Source of the DNA: CAYOZN01 sp964408455
GTDB lineage: Bacteria; Planctomycetota; Phycisphaerae; UBA1845; UTPLA1
DNA: 64,000 nucleotides
NCBI GenBank assembly: GCA_964408455.1
Contig: CAYOZN010000001.1
Coordinates: forward strand, 248,001-312,000
Reading direction: 5' to 3'
Under the pieces are notes generated by a model. The model saw only the letters and a program-made list of their open reading frames with translations, made no database searches and was not told the origin of the DNA. The position numbers and the translations under genes were made by a program. Positions 43,747 through 53,500 of this stretch are shown piece by piece; positions within the stretch are counted from its first letter, which is position 1, and each line of letters begins with the position of its first letter.

Positions 43747-45111
43747 ATGAACCTGCTTCTGGTAAGCTATCATTTTCCCCCATTTGGCGGCAGCGGCGTC
43801 CAGCGTCCGTTGAAGCTGGCCCGCTACTGGGCACGACAGGGCGCGCGCGTCCACGTGCTCGCCGCGGGCCACGAGCATTATCCGCTCCTCGATCCCGGCC
43901 TGCTCGATCAACTGCCCGAAGGCGTACAACTGCACCGCGTTCGCGGCCTGGAACCCGGAGGCCTCGCCGCCACGATGTTTGGCGGCGGTCGCCCGGCGGG
44001 CTCTGCATGGTATTCGGCCGCGGCCCGCGGCGTGCAGAACCGGCTCTACTGGCGGCTCGAGCGCTGGTGCGGCCGGCTGGGATTGCCCGAGGCCGAAGCA
44101 CTCTGGACGAGGGCCGCCATTCGCGCTGCTCGCCGCATTGCCCGCAGCGAAAAGCTCGACGCCGTCATCACCACGTCGCCTCCGCATTCCGTGCAGCGCG
44201 TCGGCATGGCCATTCGGGCCGATCTGGGCATTCCCTGGATTGCCGATTTGCGCGATCCCATCGTTGACAATTTCGCGCTGGCATCCAGCGACCGGCGACA
44301 CGCCACGCTCTGGTCTTTGCTCGAATCGGAAATTGTCGCGGCTTCCGATCGCGTGGTCGTCACCTGTCCCGATCTGGCCGATCGTCTCCGCGCCCGTTAC
44401 GGAACTATCGCGCCCGACAAATTCGCGACCATCACCAACGGTTACGATCCGGCCGATGCGCCCGCCCCCCGGCCGCGCCATGCCGCCGTGCCGGCGCGCC
44501 GCGTGATCGCTCACGTCGGCTCGCTGTATCGCGAACAATCGATCGAGCCGCTCCTGCGCGCCGTCCGAACACTGCGCGAACGCCACGCCGACCTGCCGGC
44601 GCGAATGCAGGTCCGCATCGTGGGCAGCCTCTCCGCCCGGCAGCGCCAGCTCTTGAGGCAGTCGGATGCGGACTGGCTGCACGTGGTCGGTTACGTGTCG
44701 CACGCCCACGCCGTGCACGAAATGTCCGCGGCCGACGTGCTGTTCCTCACCACGCCGGCGAGCGATGGCGGCCGCTATTGCATCCCCGCCAAGACCTTCG
44801 AGTACCTTGCATTCGGCGGCCCGACGCTGGCCCTTGTCCATGCCGGCAGCGGGCTGGAACAACTGCTGCGCGACGCCGGCGATGCGCTCATCGTGCCTCA
44901 CGAGGCGCCGGCAAAGCTCGAATCAGCGATTGAAACGCTCCTGCTGTCGAATGCGCCGCCCGCCTTGCCGCCGCGCAGCCGCCATGTCGTGGAGCAGTTC
45001 GCCCGCGACCGCCTCGCCGCGGAATACCTGAATCTCGTGTGCGACGTTGTCCGCCGCACCGTCGCCGCCCGGCCCAGCCGCGCCCGCAGCGCAGTGGGGG
45101 GGCGCACATGA
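43747..45111 (+). CDS. GT4-type glycosyltransferase
   Basis: 454 aa. The N-terminus LLLVSYHFPPFGGSGVQRPL with its Gly-rich acceptor loop and the C-terminal VIAHVGSLYREQSIEPLLRA and PAKTFEYLAFGGPTLALVHA mark a GT-B family 4 enzyme. It closely resembles the enzyme at 40181-41719 in layout, suggesting paralogy within the locus. Coupled by ATGA overlap to the next gene. Confidence 0.82.
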   Translation: MNLLLVSYHFPPFGGSGVQRPLKLARYWARQGARVHVLAAGHEHYPLLDPGLLDQLPEGVQLHRVRGLEPGGLAATMFGGGRPAGSAWYSAAARGVQNRLYWRLERWCGRLGLPEAEALWTRAAIRAARRIARSEKLDAVITTSPPHSVQRVGMAIRADLGIPWIADLRDPIVDNFALASSDRRHATLWSLLESEIVAASDRVVVTCPDLADRLRARYGTIAPDKFATITNGYDPADAPAPRPRHAAVPARRVIAHVGSLYREQSIEPLLRAVRTLRERHADLPARMQVRIVGSLSARQRQLLRQSDADWLHVVGYVSHAHAVHEMSAADVLFLTTPASDGGRYCIPAKTFEYLAFGGPTLALVHAGSGLEQLLRDAGDALIVPHEAPAKLESAIETLLLSNAPPALPPRSRHVVEQFARDRLAAEYLNLVCDVVRRTVAARPSRARSAVGGRT

Positions 45112-46373
45112 AATGCATCTGGCACATGCCGACATTGCGCCGCTGCGGCTGTGGTCTGTCGCGTCGCGCGCTTCAACTGGCCCGCGGCCTCCGAGAGGAT
45201 GGTTGGCGCGTGCAGTTTGTCGTGGCATCCGATCGCACCGATGTCCAGGACGGCGACGCGGAAAGTTTTAGTGTCAGGCTATTGACGCTCCGGAGAAAAA
45301 CCTCTCTTCACTGGTCCATCCAGGCCGCCGCCCGCATTTCCAATGCGCGGGCGCTCGTAAAACAGGTGCCGCCTGGTCACGATCTGTTTATCTCCTGCCA
45401 GCCGGAGATGGTCTGCGCGCATCGTCGCATCCGCCCGGCCACTCCCATCGTGTACGTGTGCGGCGGCACATCGCTGCTGAACGAACCATTCGAAGCGCAG
45501 GCTGCTCGCCGGGCCGCCTGGCCGGCGCGACTTTCCCGGCGCCTCGATCGGCACTTGCGGCGACGAAACGAACGGCTCGCGATGCTCGGCGCAGACAGGG
45601 TCGTTTTTGACAGCTTTCACACGCGGCGCCTGGTCGTCGAGACGTACGCCGCGCCGTCGCATTGTTGTCACACCATCCACGGCGGGGTCGATCCCGAGCA
45701 GTTCAGGCCACCCACCGCGGACGAACGACTGTCGGCGAGAAACGCCCTCGGTATTCATCGCGACGAATTCACCGTCGCCTGGACCGGCCGCCTCTCGCCG
45801 GAAAAAAATCTGCCACTGATATTCAGTGCACTGGAGATGGCACCGGATGTGGGCCGCCTGCTGCTGGTGGGCGACGGGCCGCAGCGCTCCGAACTCGAAG
45901 CGCTGGCGCGCCGCTTCAAGGTCGCCGATCGCATCACGTTCGCCGGCATGCAGTCAGACGTGCGGCGGTTCCTGCACGCCGCCGACGCATTTGTTTTTCC
46001 ATCCAGCGGGGAGTCTTTCGGCGGTTCGCTGATCGAGGCGATGGCCTGCGGGCTGCCATGCCTGCTTGCACGTCCCGGCGACACCGTGCGCAATGCCGCG
46101 GACGAAATCATTGGCAATGCCGGTTGTGCGCGCACAGCGCCGGCCGATGCCGCATCGTTTGCGGGAATATTAACCGGTTGGGTGAACGATTACGCCGAGC
46201 GCCGCGATCTGGGCCGGCGAGCCCGGCAGCGCGCCGTCGCCTGCTTCACGTGGAATGCCGCCCGATTGGAGTTCACGGGGCTGGTCCGCTCGCTGATGAG
46301 GCTGCCGTCGTCGCGGCGCCAGTGGACAGCACGGCGCGGGGCCCCGGCCGAACTGGCCGTGGCCGCCCGGTAA
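45108..46373 (+). CDS. GT4-type glycosyltransferase
   Basis: 421 aa from ATG 45108 (GTGGGGGGG just upstream). The donor-binding region is clear: AWTGRLSPEKNLPLIFSALE, LLLVGDGPQRSELEALARRF and VFPSSGESFGGSLIEAMACG. The E-x7-E type segment (ESFGGSLIEAMACG) is the GT4 nucleotide-sugar motif. It follows the preceding transferase with a four-base overlap and precedes the ligase gene by six bases. Confidence 0.85.
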   Translation: MKCIWHMPTLRRCGCGLSRRALQLARGLREDGWRVQFVVASDRTDVQDGDAESFSVRLLTLRRKTSLHWSIQAAARISNARALVKQVPPGHDLFISCQPEMVCAHRRIRPATPIVYVCGGTSLLNEPFEAQAARRAAWPARLSRRLDRHLRRRNERLAMLGADRVVFDSFHTRRLVVETYAAPSHCCHTIHGGVDPEQFRPPTADERLSARNALGIHRDEFTVAWTGRLSPEKNLPLIFSALEMAPDVGRLLLVGDGPQRSELEALARRFKVADRITFAGMQSDVRRFLHAADAFVFPSSGESFGGSLIEAMACGLPCLLARPGDTVRNAADEIIGNAGCARTAPADAASFAGILTGWVNDYAERRDLGRRARQRAVACFTWNAARLEFTGLVRSLMRLPSSRRQWTARRGAPAELAVAAR

Positions 46374-46379
46374 ACGCAC

Positions 46380-47813
46380 ATGCGATTCGTTATCTACGTT
46401 ACTGTGTTGATCGCACTTCTGCCGCTCGTGCTGCGCCGTCCGTTTTTTGGCCTGTGCGTCTATTACGTCGTGTCGCTGCTTCAGCCGAAACTCCTGTGCT
46501 GGCGCCCGGAATTCCAGGATGCCCTGCTCGTTGGCGTTCCGCTGGTCATCGGCGCCATTGCATTCGGCGTCCGCCGCGTGCAGCTCGTGCCCGATATTGA
46601 CCCGGCGGCGGGGCGACTGCGCCGCATCATCACCAACGTCGCCCGCAGCCCGCTGTTCGAGCCATCCTGGATGGTTCTGGTCTTTGTGGTGCTGACGATT
46701 TATATCGCTTTGACGCGGCTGATCGTGCCGTATCCCCTGGTCGCCAATGCCTACCAGTTCAAGAGCCTGTGCAAGGTCCTGTTCGTCACCGTCCTGCTCA
46801 CCGGCCTGGTGTGCGACGCAAAGCGTTATCGCATCATCTTCATCGTGGTCGCGCTGTCCACGGCCTTCTGGGCCATCAAGGGCGGCTTCAAGGTCATCCT
46901 GCTGGGACCACACCAGGTCTATGGCAAGAGCTACGACAACAACCTCTTTGCGCTCACCAGTGTCATGGTTCTGCCCATGGTCTTCTACATCGGGCTCACG
47001 CTTAAACACGCCCGCTGGCGGGCCGTATTCCTGGCGTGCAGCGCCCTGACGTGCCTGGGCATCATCGGCTCGCGCTCCCGCGCCGGCTTCGTCGCGTTCG
47101 GCGTCGTCCTGCTCTTCATGGCGTGGAGTTCGCGTTATCGACTACGTGCCGTCGGCGCCGTGTGCCTCGTGGCCGCCATCACGTTGACGCTGTCCGGCGG
47201 AGAGATCATCGAGCGCGTCGAATCCATCGCCACCTATCGCACAGACAAATCCGCCGTCTCCCGCTTCTATACCTGGGAAGTGGCCCGCACGCTCTTTGCC
47301 AGCAATCCGCTCATCGGCGTCGGCTTTGCCAATTTCGAAGTCGCGAAAGACCATTTCTTCGGCGGTCGCAAGGCCGCCCACAACATCTACCTGGCCAACC
47401 TCTCCGAACTCGGCCTGCTGGGCCATCCTCTGTGGCTGATCATCATCTTCGGCACCATCTTCACCGCCTACCGCCTCATGCGCAGGGCCTCCCGCTGGCC
47501 CGAGGACCTGCGATGGGTCTATTACTGTGCCCGCGGCATCATGCTCGGCATGATCGCCTTCTGCATCCATGGCATGTTTCACAACGAGGAGTACCTCGAG
47601 TTGATGTTCACCCTGGTCGGGCTGAACCTGGCCCTGCATGCGGTGGCCCGCCGGGAACTCGCTCATCACCAGCTCCTGGAACGCGTCGAACACGATCGTT
47701 CGCGTGCCGTTGACGCGGGCGACCGGTCCCCCGACAAATCCGGGCCGGATCGATACCGCGAAATCCTGCTCGATCGCCCTATGACGCTGAGCCAGCTCGT
47801 CCGCCGGCACTGA
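46380..47813 (+). CDS. O-antigen ligase/Wzy-like membrane protein
   Basis: 477 aa with about ten to twelve hydrophobic segments (FVIYVTVLIALLPLVLRRPF, WMVLVFVVLTIYIALTRLIV, VFLACSALTCLGIIGSRSRA). It matches the putative O-glycosylation ligase type associated with exosortase A loci: IGSRSRAGFVAFGVVLLFMA and the periplasmic GVGFANFEVAKDHFFGGRKA-AHNIYL, with the catalytic-site-like His/Arg loop. It polymerises or ligates the lipid-linked saccharide. The last 50 residues are a hydrophilic extension. Confidence 0.82.
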   Translation: MRFVIYVTVLIALLPLVLRRPFFGLCVYYVVSLLQPKLLCWRPEFQDALLVGVPLVIGAIAFGVRRVQLVPDIDPAAGRLRRIITNVARSPLFEPSWMVLVFVVLTIYIALTRLIVPYPLVANAYQFKSLCKVLFVTVLLTGLVCDAKRYRIIFIVVALSTAFWAIKGGFKVILLGPHQVYGKSYDNNLFALTSVMVLPMVFYIGLTLKHARWRAVFLACSALTCLGIIGSRSRAGFVAFGVVLLFMAWSSRYRLRAVGAVCLVAAITLTLSGGEIIERVESIATYRTDKSAVSRFYTWEVARTLFASNPLIGVGFANFEVAKDHFFGGRKAAHNIYLANLSELGLLGHPLWLIIIFGTIFTAYRLMRRASRWPEDLRWVYYCARGIMLGMIAFCIHGMFHNEEYLELMFTLVGLNLALHAVARRELAHHQLLERVEHDRSRAVDAGDRSPDKSGPDRYREILLDRPMTLSQLVRRH

Positions 47814-48025
47814 CGTGCCGTCGCCAATCCGTCGCTCTTGAGAAACCGGCCGCCCATCTGCTTTAACCGCTACAGGCTGCATTCTGTCATTGCCAGTTGG
47901 TTTCCAGGACTTCGATGCAATGTATTATTGGCCATTCGCGCGAAGGCAGCAGTGTCTGATGCATCGGTACCGCGCGTGCCCATGACTCCGCCGGACTCAC
48001 CATCCGTGAATCCAGGGAGCGAGTC

Positions 48026-48574
48026 ATGGCCTCAATTTCTCCAGTATCTGGTTCGGGCGGTCAGGCAGCGCCGACACCGCCGGTCAACATGGCCTCCGGC
48101 AGCATGCCTTCAGCGCCCGCGGCGGGCGGGGCAAAGTGCGGAGCGGATGCTTCCGCCACGTCGGCCACCGGCCCGGCCCAAAATGCAGTATCGCTGACAC
48201 CCGCCGGCACAACGCAGCAATCGGGACAGACCGGCTTCACGCAAAGCGTCACGTCATCGTCCTATTCCATTCAACAGGCGGGGCAGGACAATCGGCTCTC
48301 CGCCATGGTGATGGCGCTCGTGCACTATTTGCTCACGGGCAAGGACGAAGAAAAGGACAAGAACAATCCCTTCGCTGCCCTGATCGGCATGGCGCTGCTC
48401 TCCGAGCTCGATCAACAGGCCGGAAGCGTGAGCTATTACGAGAGCCACTCGTCCCAGTACAGCCAGACCGCCACCACCTCCAGTGCATCTGCCGTGCAGG
48501 CGGCTTCGTACGACCAGGCGGGCGGCTCCGCAACCAGCGGGCCATCCGGCGGGTCGCTGGATGTCTGCGGCTGA
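48026..48574 (+). CDS. Ser/Thr/Gln-rich hypothetical protein
   Basis: 182 aa with a good ribosome-binding site (GGGAG, about 7 bases before ATG). Low-complexity Ala/Ser/Pro-rich ends (ASGSMPSAPAAGGAKCGADA, SGPSGGSLDVCG) flank a short helical block (DNRLSAMVMALVHYLLTGKD). No signal peptide or family recognised. It lies between the ligase and the SGNH gene and may belong to the polysaccharide transcript. Confidence 0.5.
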   Translation: MASISPVSGSGGQAAPTPPVNMASGSMPSAPAAGGAKCGADASATSATGPAQNAVSLTPAGTTQQSGQTGFTQSVTSSSYSIQQAGQDNRLSAMVMALVHYLLTGKDEEKDKNNPFAALIGMALLSELDQQAGSVSYYESHSSQYSQTATTSSASAVQAASYDQAGGSATSGPSGGSLDVCG

Positions 48575-48655
48575 GTCGACCAGCGAATCGCCGACGATTT
48601 TCCCATCGCCCGCTTTACGCGTGCCACGCGGCATTCCGATATTCTTGGAGGCGCT

Positions 48656-49945
48656 TTGCCTTCTCCGTCGGGAATTCGCGTGCCGATCCACTACTCTTCA
48701 CCTGACTCGACGCCGCAACCGCGTACAACGCCGGCCTCGCCCGGAATGTCCGCGGGTACGATGTGGCGCAGGACTCGCCCTCTTAATTCGCGACGCCGAT
48801 GGTCGGTGCGGGCGGTCCTGGCGCTGGTCTCGCTGCTGATCTCGCTTGGAATCGCCGAATTCACGGCTCGCATTTTCTGGACGCCGCCCGAACTGCGGAC
48901 GATGCGCTCCTTCGATTTTCGCGCCTGTTTGCAGCCCGACACCGAGCTTGGCTGGATTCCCCAGCCGAATGTGCTCGTCGAGTACCCGCCCTTTGGCGCA
49001 TCCTTCCGAACCAACGAACACGGCCTGCGCGGGCCGCTGGTGAGCCGCGAACGGCGGCCGGGCGTCAGGCGCGTGCTGGTCCTCGGCGACTCATTCGCCT
49101 GGGGCCACGGCGTCAGCGAAGGCGAGGCATTCTGCGAGGTGCTCGCCCGGCGCATGCCCGGCGTTGAATTCATCAATCTCGGCGTGCCGGGATTCAACCT
49201 GCGCAGCGAGCGCGCCTGGTTCGAACGCGTCGGAGCTGCCTTTGCTCCCGATGTCGTCATTGTGGCACTCTGCCAGAACGACCTGCACGATTTCGAGGGT
49301 CCGGGGGAAACTTGGTCGATCGGCGATGCCCCGCCGCCAGGCGCTCCCAATCCAGAGCGATCTTCGACCGCAGACGGCGGCGGGCTGCTGAAGAGGGTCA
49401 AGTCAACACTTGCCTCCACATCCTTGGCGTATTCCATGCTCCAGCAGGCGGTGAACAGCAATAAGCCGCTTGCCCGGCTTGCGGTGGCCTGCCGGCTGAA
49501 GGAGCCCCTGGGCGGATTTGAATTGCTCGATGACAATCTGCACGCAGCGCTGCGGCGATATCCGCCCAGTGTCGAGCGGGCCATGGAGCAGGCGCGCCGG
49601 GACCTGGCTCTACTTGCCGGCGCCATCCGCGCAGCCGGTGCCCGTCCCATGCTCGCCCTGATCCCCGCGCGGCAGGCCATTGATGCCGCAGCATTGACAT
49701 TGACGCTGGCCTACACATCCTACGAACCGGCCGATTTTGATCTGGATAAACCGTATCGTCTGCTTGCCGCGGCCGCGGAGGAAATCGATCTGTTCACCAT
49801 CAACCCGCTCGATGCCTTCCGGCAGGCCCACGCCGCCGGCAGCGCGCTGTACCTCCCGGGCGATCTGCACTTCAGCCCGGCGGGCCATGGGCTCTTTGCC
49901 GCCGCGATTGAGCAGCCCCTTCGCGAATTGTTATACATGCCTTGA
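48656..49945 (+). CDS. SGNH-hydrolase (AlgX/DltD-like) membrane-anchored protein
   Basis: 429 aa with a TTG start just after GGAGG; an ATG at 48746 is an alternative. A membrane helix (WSVRAVLALVSLLISLGIAE) precedes a periplasmic SGNH/GDSL domain with the Ser motif VLVLGDSFAWGHGV, the Gly motif INLGVPGFNLRSE, Asn in LCQNDLHDFEG and the C-terminal Asp/His GDLHFSPAGHGLF. Such enzymes O-acetylate or deacetylate exported polysaccharide, fitting its place at the end of the locus. Confidence 0.75.
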   Translation: MPSPSGIRVPIHYSSPDSTPQPRTTPASPGMSAGTMWRRTRPLNSRRRWSVRAVLALVSLLISLGIAEFTARIFWTPPELRTMRSFDFRACLQPDTELGWIPQPNVLVEYPPFGASFRTNEHGLRGPLVSRERRPGVRRVLVLGDSFAWGHGVSEGEAFCEVLARRMPGVEFINLGVPGFNLRSERAWFERVGAAFAPDVVIVALCQNDLHDFEGPGETWSIGDAPPPGAPNPERSSTADGGGLLKRVKSTLASTSLAYSMLQQAVNSNKPLARLAVACRLKEPLGGFELLDDNLHAALRRYPPSVERAMEQARRDLALLAGAIRAAGARPMLALIPARQAIDAAALTLTLAYTSYEPADFDLDKPYRLLAAAAEEIDLFTINPLDAFRQAHAAGSALYLPGDLHFSPAGHGLFAAAIEQPLRELLYMP

Positions 49946-50148
49946 AACTCGAATTGAGAGCAGGCGGTGTTAACAGGATACCAGCGCGCAGGGCGGCGGC
50001 CTGCCGCCGGCCAGGGCCATGCATCCGCGCTGACCGGCTCGCGCCCGTGCCAAGCTCGAATTGCCGCGTGTACAATCCGGGTTGACGATCCGGCTCGCGC
50101 GTCGCCCGGTTCAGCGCGGCCGCATGTAGTGGCACTCAGGAGAACTCC

Positions 50149-50496
50149 ATGCCGGCCTTTGAACGCCATCTGTTCGTATGCACGAACGACCGCGCGGAGG
50201 GGCATCCCCGCGGCTGCTGCAAGTCCAGGGGCGCCGACGCCGTTCGCGACCGCCTCAAGGCGCTTGTCGCCGCTCGCGGTCTGAAGGGCCGCGTTCGCGT
50301 GAATGCCGCCGGCTGCCTCGACCAGTGCGAGCATGGCGTCACCATCGTCGTCTATCCCGAGGCGGTGTGGTATGGGTTCGTGACGATGGAAGATGTCGAG
50401 GAAATCGTCGACTCGCATCTGGTGGGCGGCCGGCCCGTCGATCGCCTCCGCCTGCCGTCGGAGTGCATCAACACCAGCCAGTGTCAGCATCGATAG
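50149..50496 (+). CDS. Thioredoxin-like 2Fe-2S ferredoxin
   Basis: 115 aa after AGGAG. The four iron-sulfur cysteines follow the thioredoxin-like ferredoxin (COG3411) order: Cys11, Cys23/24 in RGCCKSRGAD, then Cys56 and Cys60 in AGCLDQCEHG. This small protein carries electrons to an unknown partner. Isolated between the polysaccharide locus and a convergent surface-protein gene; no redox enzyme is adjacent. Confidence 0.85.
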   Translation: MPAFERHLFVCTNDRAEGHPRGCCKSRGADAVRDRLKALVAARGLKGRVRVNAAGCLDQCEHGVTIVVYPEAVWYGFVTMEDVEEIVDSHLVGGRPVDRLRLPSECINTSQCQHR

Positions 50497-50520
50497 CTGA
50501 ATTTCCCCCGGCCATATAAG

Positions 50521-50562
50521 AGCCGAAGCGCGGCCGCCAGTTTGAACGACCGCGCTTTGGCT
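50521..50562. terminator. Bidirectional terminator-like hairpin
   Basis: AGCCGAAGCGCGG (50521-50533) and CCGCGCTTTGGCT (50550-50562) pair over 13 positions with one mismatch, between the convergent ferredoxin and TSP3 genes. Poly-T is weak on both sides. Confidence 0.6.
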
Positions 50563-50595
50563 GATTTATCGTAACGCTACCGGCAGGCTGACGGA

Positions 50596-53500
50596 TCAGT
50601 CGCAATCGTCATCGTCATCATTGCCGCCGCGCGTCTTGCGCCAGTCGCAGTTTCGCACCTTCAGATCGTCAGCGTCCAGCGAATCGGTGCCCTCATATTG
50701 CTCGGTGCCGATCGTCACGTCCGCCGACACGCTCACCGGCGTCGAATCCGCGGCGTCCGGATGCAGCGCGTTGGCAAACTTGACTTCAATCTTGAACCTG
50801 CCGATTGAACCGAGCAGGTAATCGCACACGTCAATTGATTCCGTGGCGCCGCCGCTGATCGTGATCTGGGATGCACTCGTCAGCGGGAAGGGCAGCGTCA
50901 CCGTCGCCGACTTCTTCGGCTTGTCGATTTCGTATTCGACCGATGCCGTGAGCACGCCATTGGCCGCGATGTTGATCGTCGCCGACGGATAACCCGGCGT
51001 GTGGATGACGATGGTCGTGGCCCCGTCGAGCTTCTTGTGCTGGTAGGCAACTTCCAGCACCGTCTCGCCGCTGGTGATGAACGTGCTCTTGAAATCAATC
51101 GGGAACTTCTTCTTCGACCAGGAGAACCGCGATCCATCCCAGTCGATATCGAATTTGGTCACCGGCCCGGAATTGTTGTGGTACTTCCACTTCTTGTTCT
51201 GATTGCCCGACGTGGTGAAGTTGAACGGTCCCGGGCCGCCGACCGTGACGCCCGCCACCTGGAGCAGGGCGGTCGCCGTGGGGCTGACTTCAGAAAAGTC
51301 AACGCCGGACGGCAGGCCGATTTCGCCGGTGAGCTTCAGCTTCCGCTGACCGCACCATCGCACGTGGGCGGTATCAATCTGGAATACCGACAGCTGCGCC
51401 GAATCCAGCGTGACTTGCGTGGTGAAATCGTCGGTCTGCCCGACCGGATCGGTCACTTCCAGCTTGATATCGTGGGTGCCGTAGGAAATGAACTCGTCGA
51501 TCGTCGCGCAACTGGCGGCGGTGCCGGTGCATACCACGACGTTATCCACCGACCATGTGAACGTCAGCGTGTTGAAGGCATCGTCGGGATCGGACGACGT
51601 CACGCCATCCAGCCGCACCAGGGCCATGACGCCGATGTCAAGCAATTGCTCGACGGCCGCGTCAGCCGTGGGTCGCGCGTTGCAGACATGGAGCGGATCG
51701 GTCGCGAATTCGGTGCCGTCCGACAGACCATCGGCATCGCTGTCTACGTCGAGCGGATCGGGGCAATCACCGCCGTTGGCGAGGGTCGCCTCGTCTGTGT
51801 CCGTCATGCCGTCGTTGTCGTCGTCGGCATCGCAGGCATCGCCTTCGGCGTCGCCGTCAAAGTTCGCCTGGTCGTTGTTGGCCGCGTTGACGCAGTTATC
51901 GCAGGCGTCGCCGAAGTTGTCGCTATCGGCATTCGCCTGGTCGTCGTTGACCGTGTTGACGCAGTTGTCGCAGGCGTCGCCGAAGTCATCGCCGTCGGCA
52001 TTCGCCTGGTCGTCGTTGGCGGCGTTGACGCAGTTGTCGCAGGCGTCGCCGAAGTTGTCGCCGTCGGCATTCGCCTGGTCGTTGTTGGCCGCGTTGACGC
52101 AGTTGTCGCAGGCGTCGCCGAAGTTGTCGCCGTCGGCGTTTGCCTGATCGGCGTTTGCGGCGGCGGGGCAGTTGTCGCAGGCATCGCCGTGGCCATCCGC
52201 ATCGCCGTCTTCCTGACCGGCGTTGGCAGCGGCGGGGCAGTTATCGCATGCGTCGCCCACGCCGTCGGCATCGTCATCTTCCTGGCCGGCGTTTGCGTGG
52301 GCCGGGCAGTTGTCGCACGCGTCGCCAAACCCATCGCCATCAGCGTCGACCTGATCGTTGTTGGCCGCGTTGACGCAGTTGTCGCACGCGTCGCCGTGGT
52401 CATCGCCATCGGCGTTCGCCTGGTCGGCGTTGGCGGCAGCGGGGCAGTTGTCGCATGCATCGCCGATGCCGTCGCCGTCCGCATCTTCCTGCCCGGGATT
52501 GGCGGTAAAGACGCAATTATCCGCCACGTCGGGAACGCCATCGCTGTCGCTGTCGAACAGCTCGAAGGCGCCCATGTCGACGATTGGCGGCGTGCCCGCA
52601 CCGGTATCCGGGGTGAGCGTGTCGTCTGCGAAGCGGGAATTCGCCCCGCGATCTGTAATGATGCCAGCGGGAACAAGTGCATTGCTTCCCGCGTCGACGC
52701 CCGGTGAGCCCGACGTCAGGCGCAAGTCGTCGTCCTCGGTGCCGACGACATCGTCTCCGCCATCGGCGTCGAAGAAGGCCGGCGCCGCGTCGATGTTCCC
52801 GCCGCCGTCGTTGCCGATCAGCCCGCCCGTCCAGGCGCCGCTGCCGCCGCTGCCACCGACGTTCGAGAATCGCCACGTGGTCGTGCTGCCGAAGTTGTAA
52901 ACTTCCGGCGATTGAACGCCGGCCGTGTTGCCGTACACGATGCAGTTGTTGTACTGCGGAAAGTTGGTGGGGCCGCCGAAGCTGTTATTGACACCGCCGC
53001 CACTGTGCGCGGCAGAATTGCCCACGAACGTGCAGTTCGCCGCACTGAAAAGCGATGTCGTCGCGATCGTGAAGACGCCGCCGCCACCGTTATGCAATCC
53101 CGTGGCCGTCGCCGAGTTTCCGCTGAAAACGCTGTTGATCAGGGTGGCCTTGGCCCGGATCGATGCGCCGCCGCCGTTGGCACCAACGTTTCCGAAGAAG
53201 CTGCATCCTTCCACGCGTGTGCCCGGCGTCGTTTGGACCGAATTGCTGTCCAGGCCGCCGCCGCCCTGCGCGCTGCGATTACCTGCAAAGGTGCAGTCGA
53301 TCAGCGTCGCACTCGCCGGCAGGTCGATGTACATGCCTCCGCCGAACTCGGCATAGTTGCTGACGATCCGGCAGCTCCTGATCGTTGCCCCCAGGGTTCC
53401 ATTCGCCAGCAGCGCCCGCGTGTGAACCATGCCGCCGCCGAATCGCTCCGGATTCGTTGCCGCCTGACCGCTGCCGTGCGTCAGCGTGAAACCGTCGATG

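Noticed and set aside
51001..52707. 568-aa plus-strand frame rich in VVAVGIRLVVVGRVDAVVAG repeats
   Set aside because: It is the antisense shadow of the TSP3 repeats in the 50596-53991 gene, and its periodicity comes from them.
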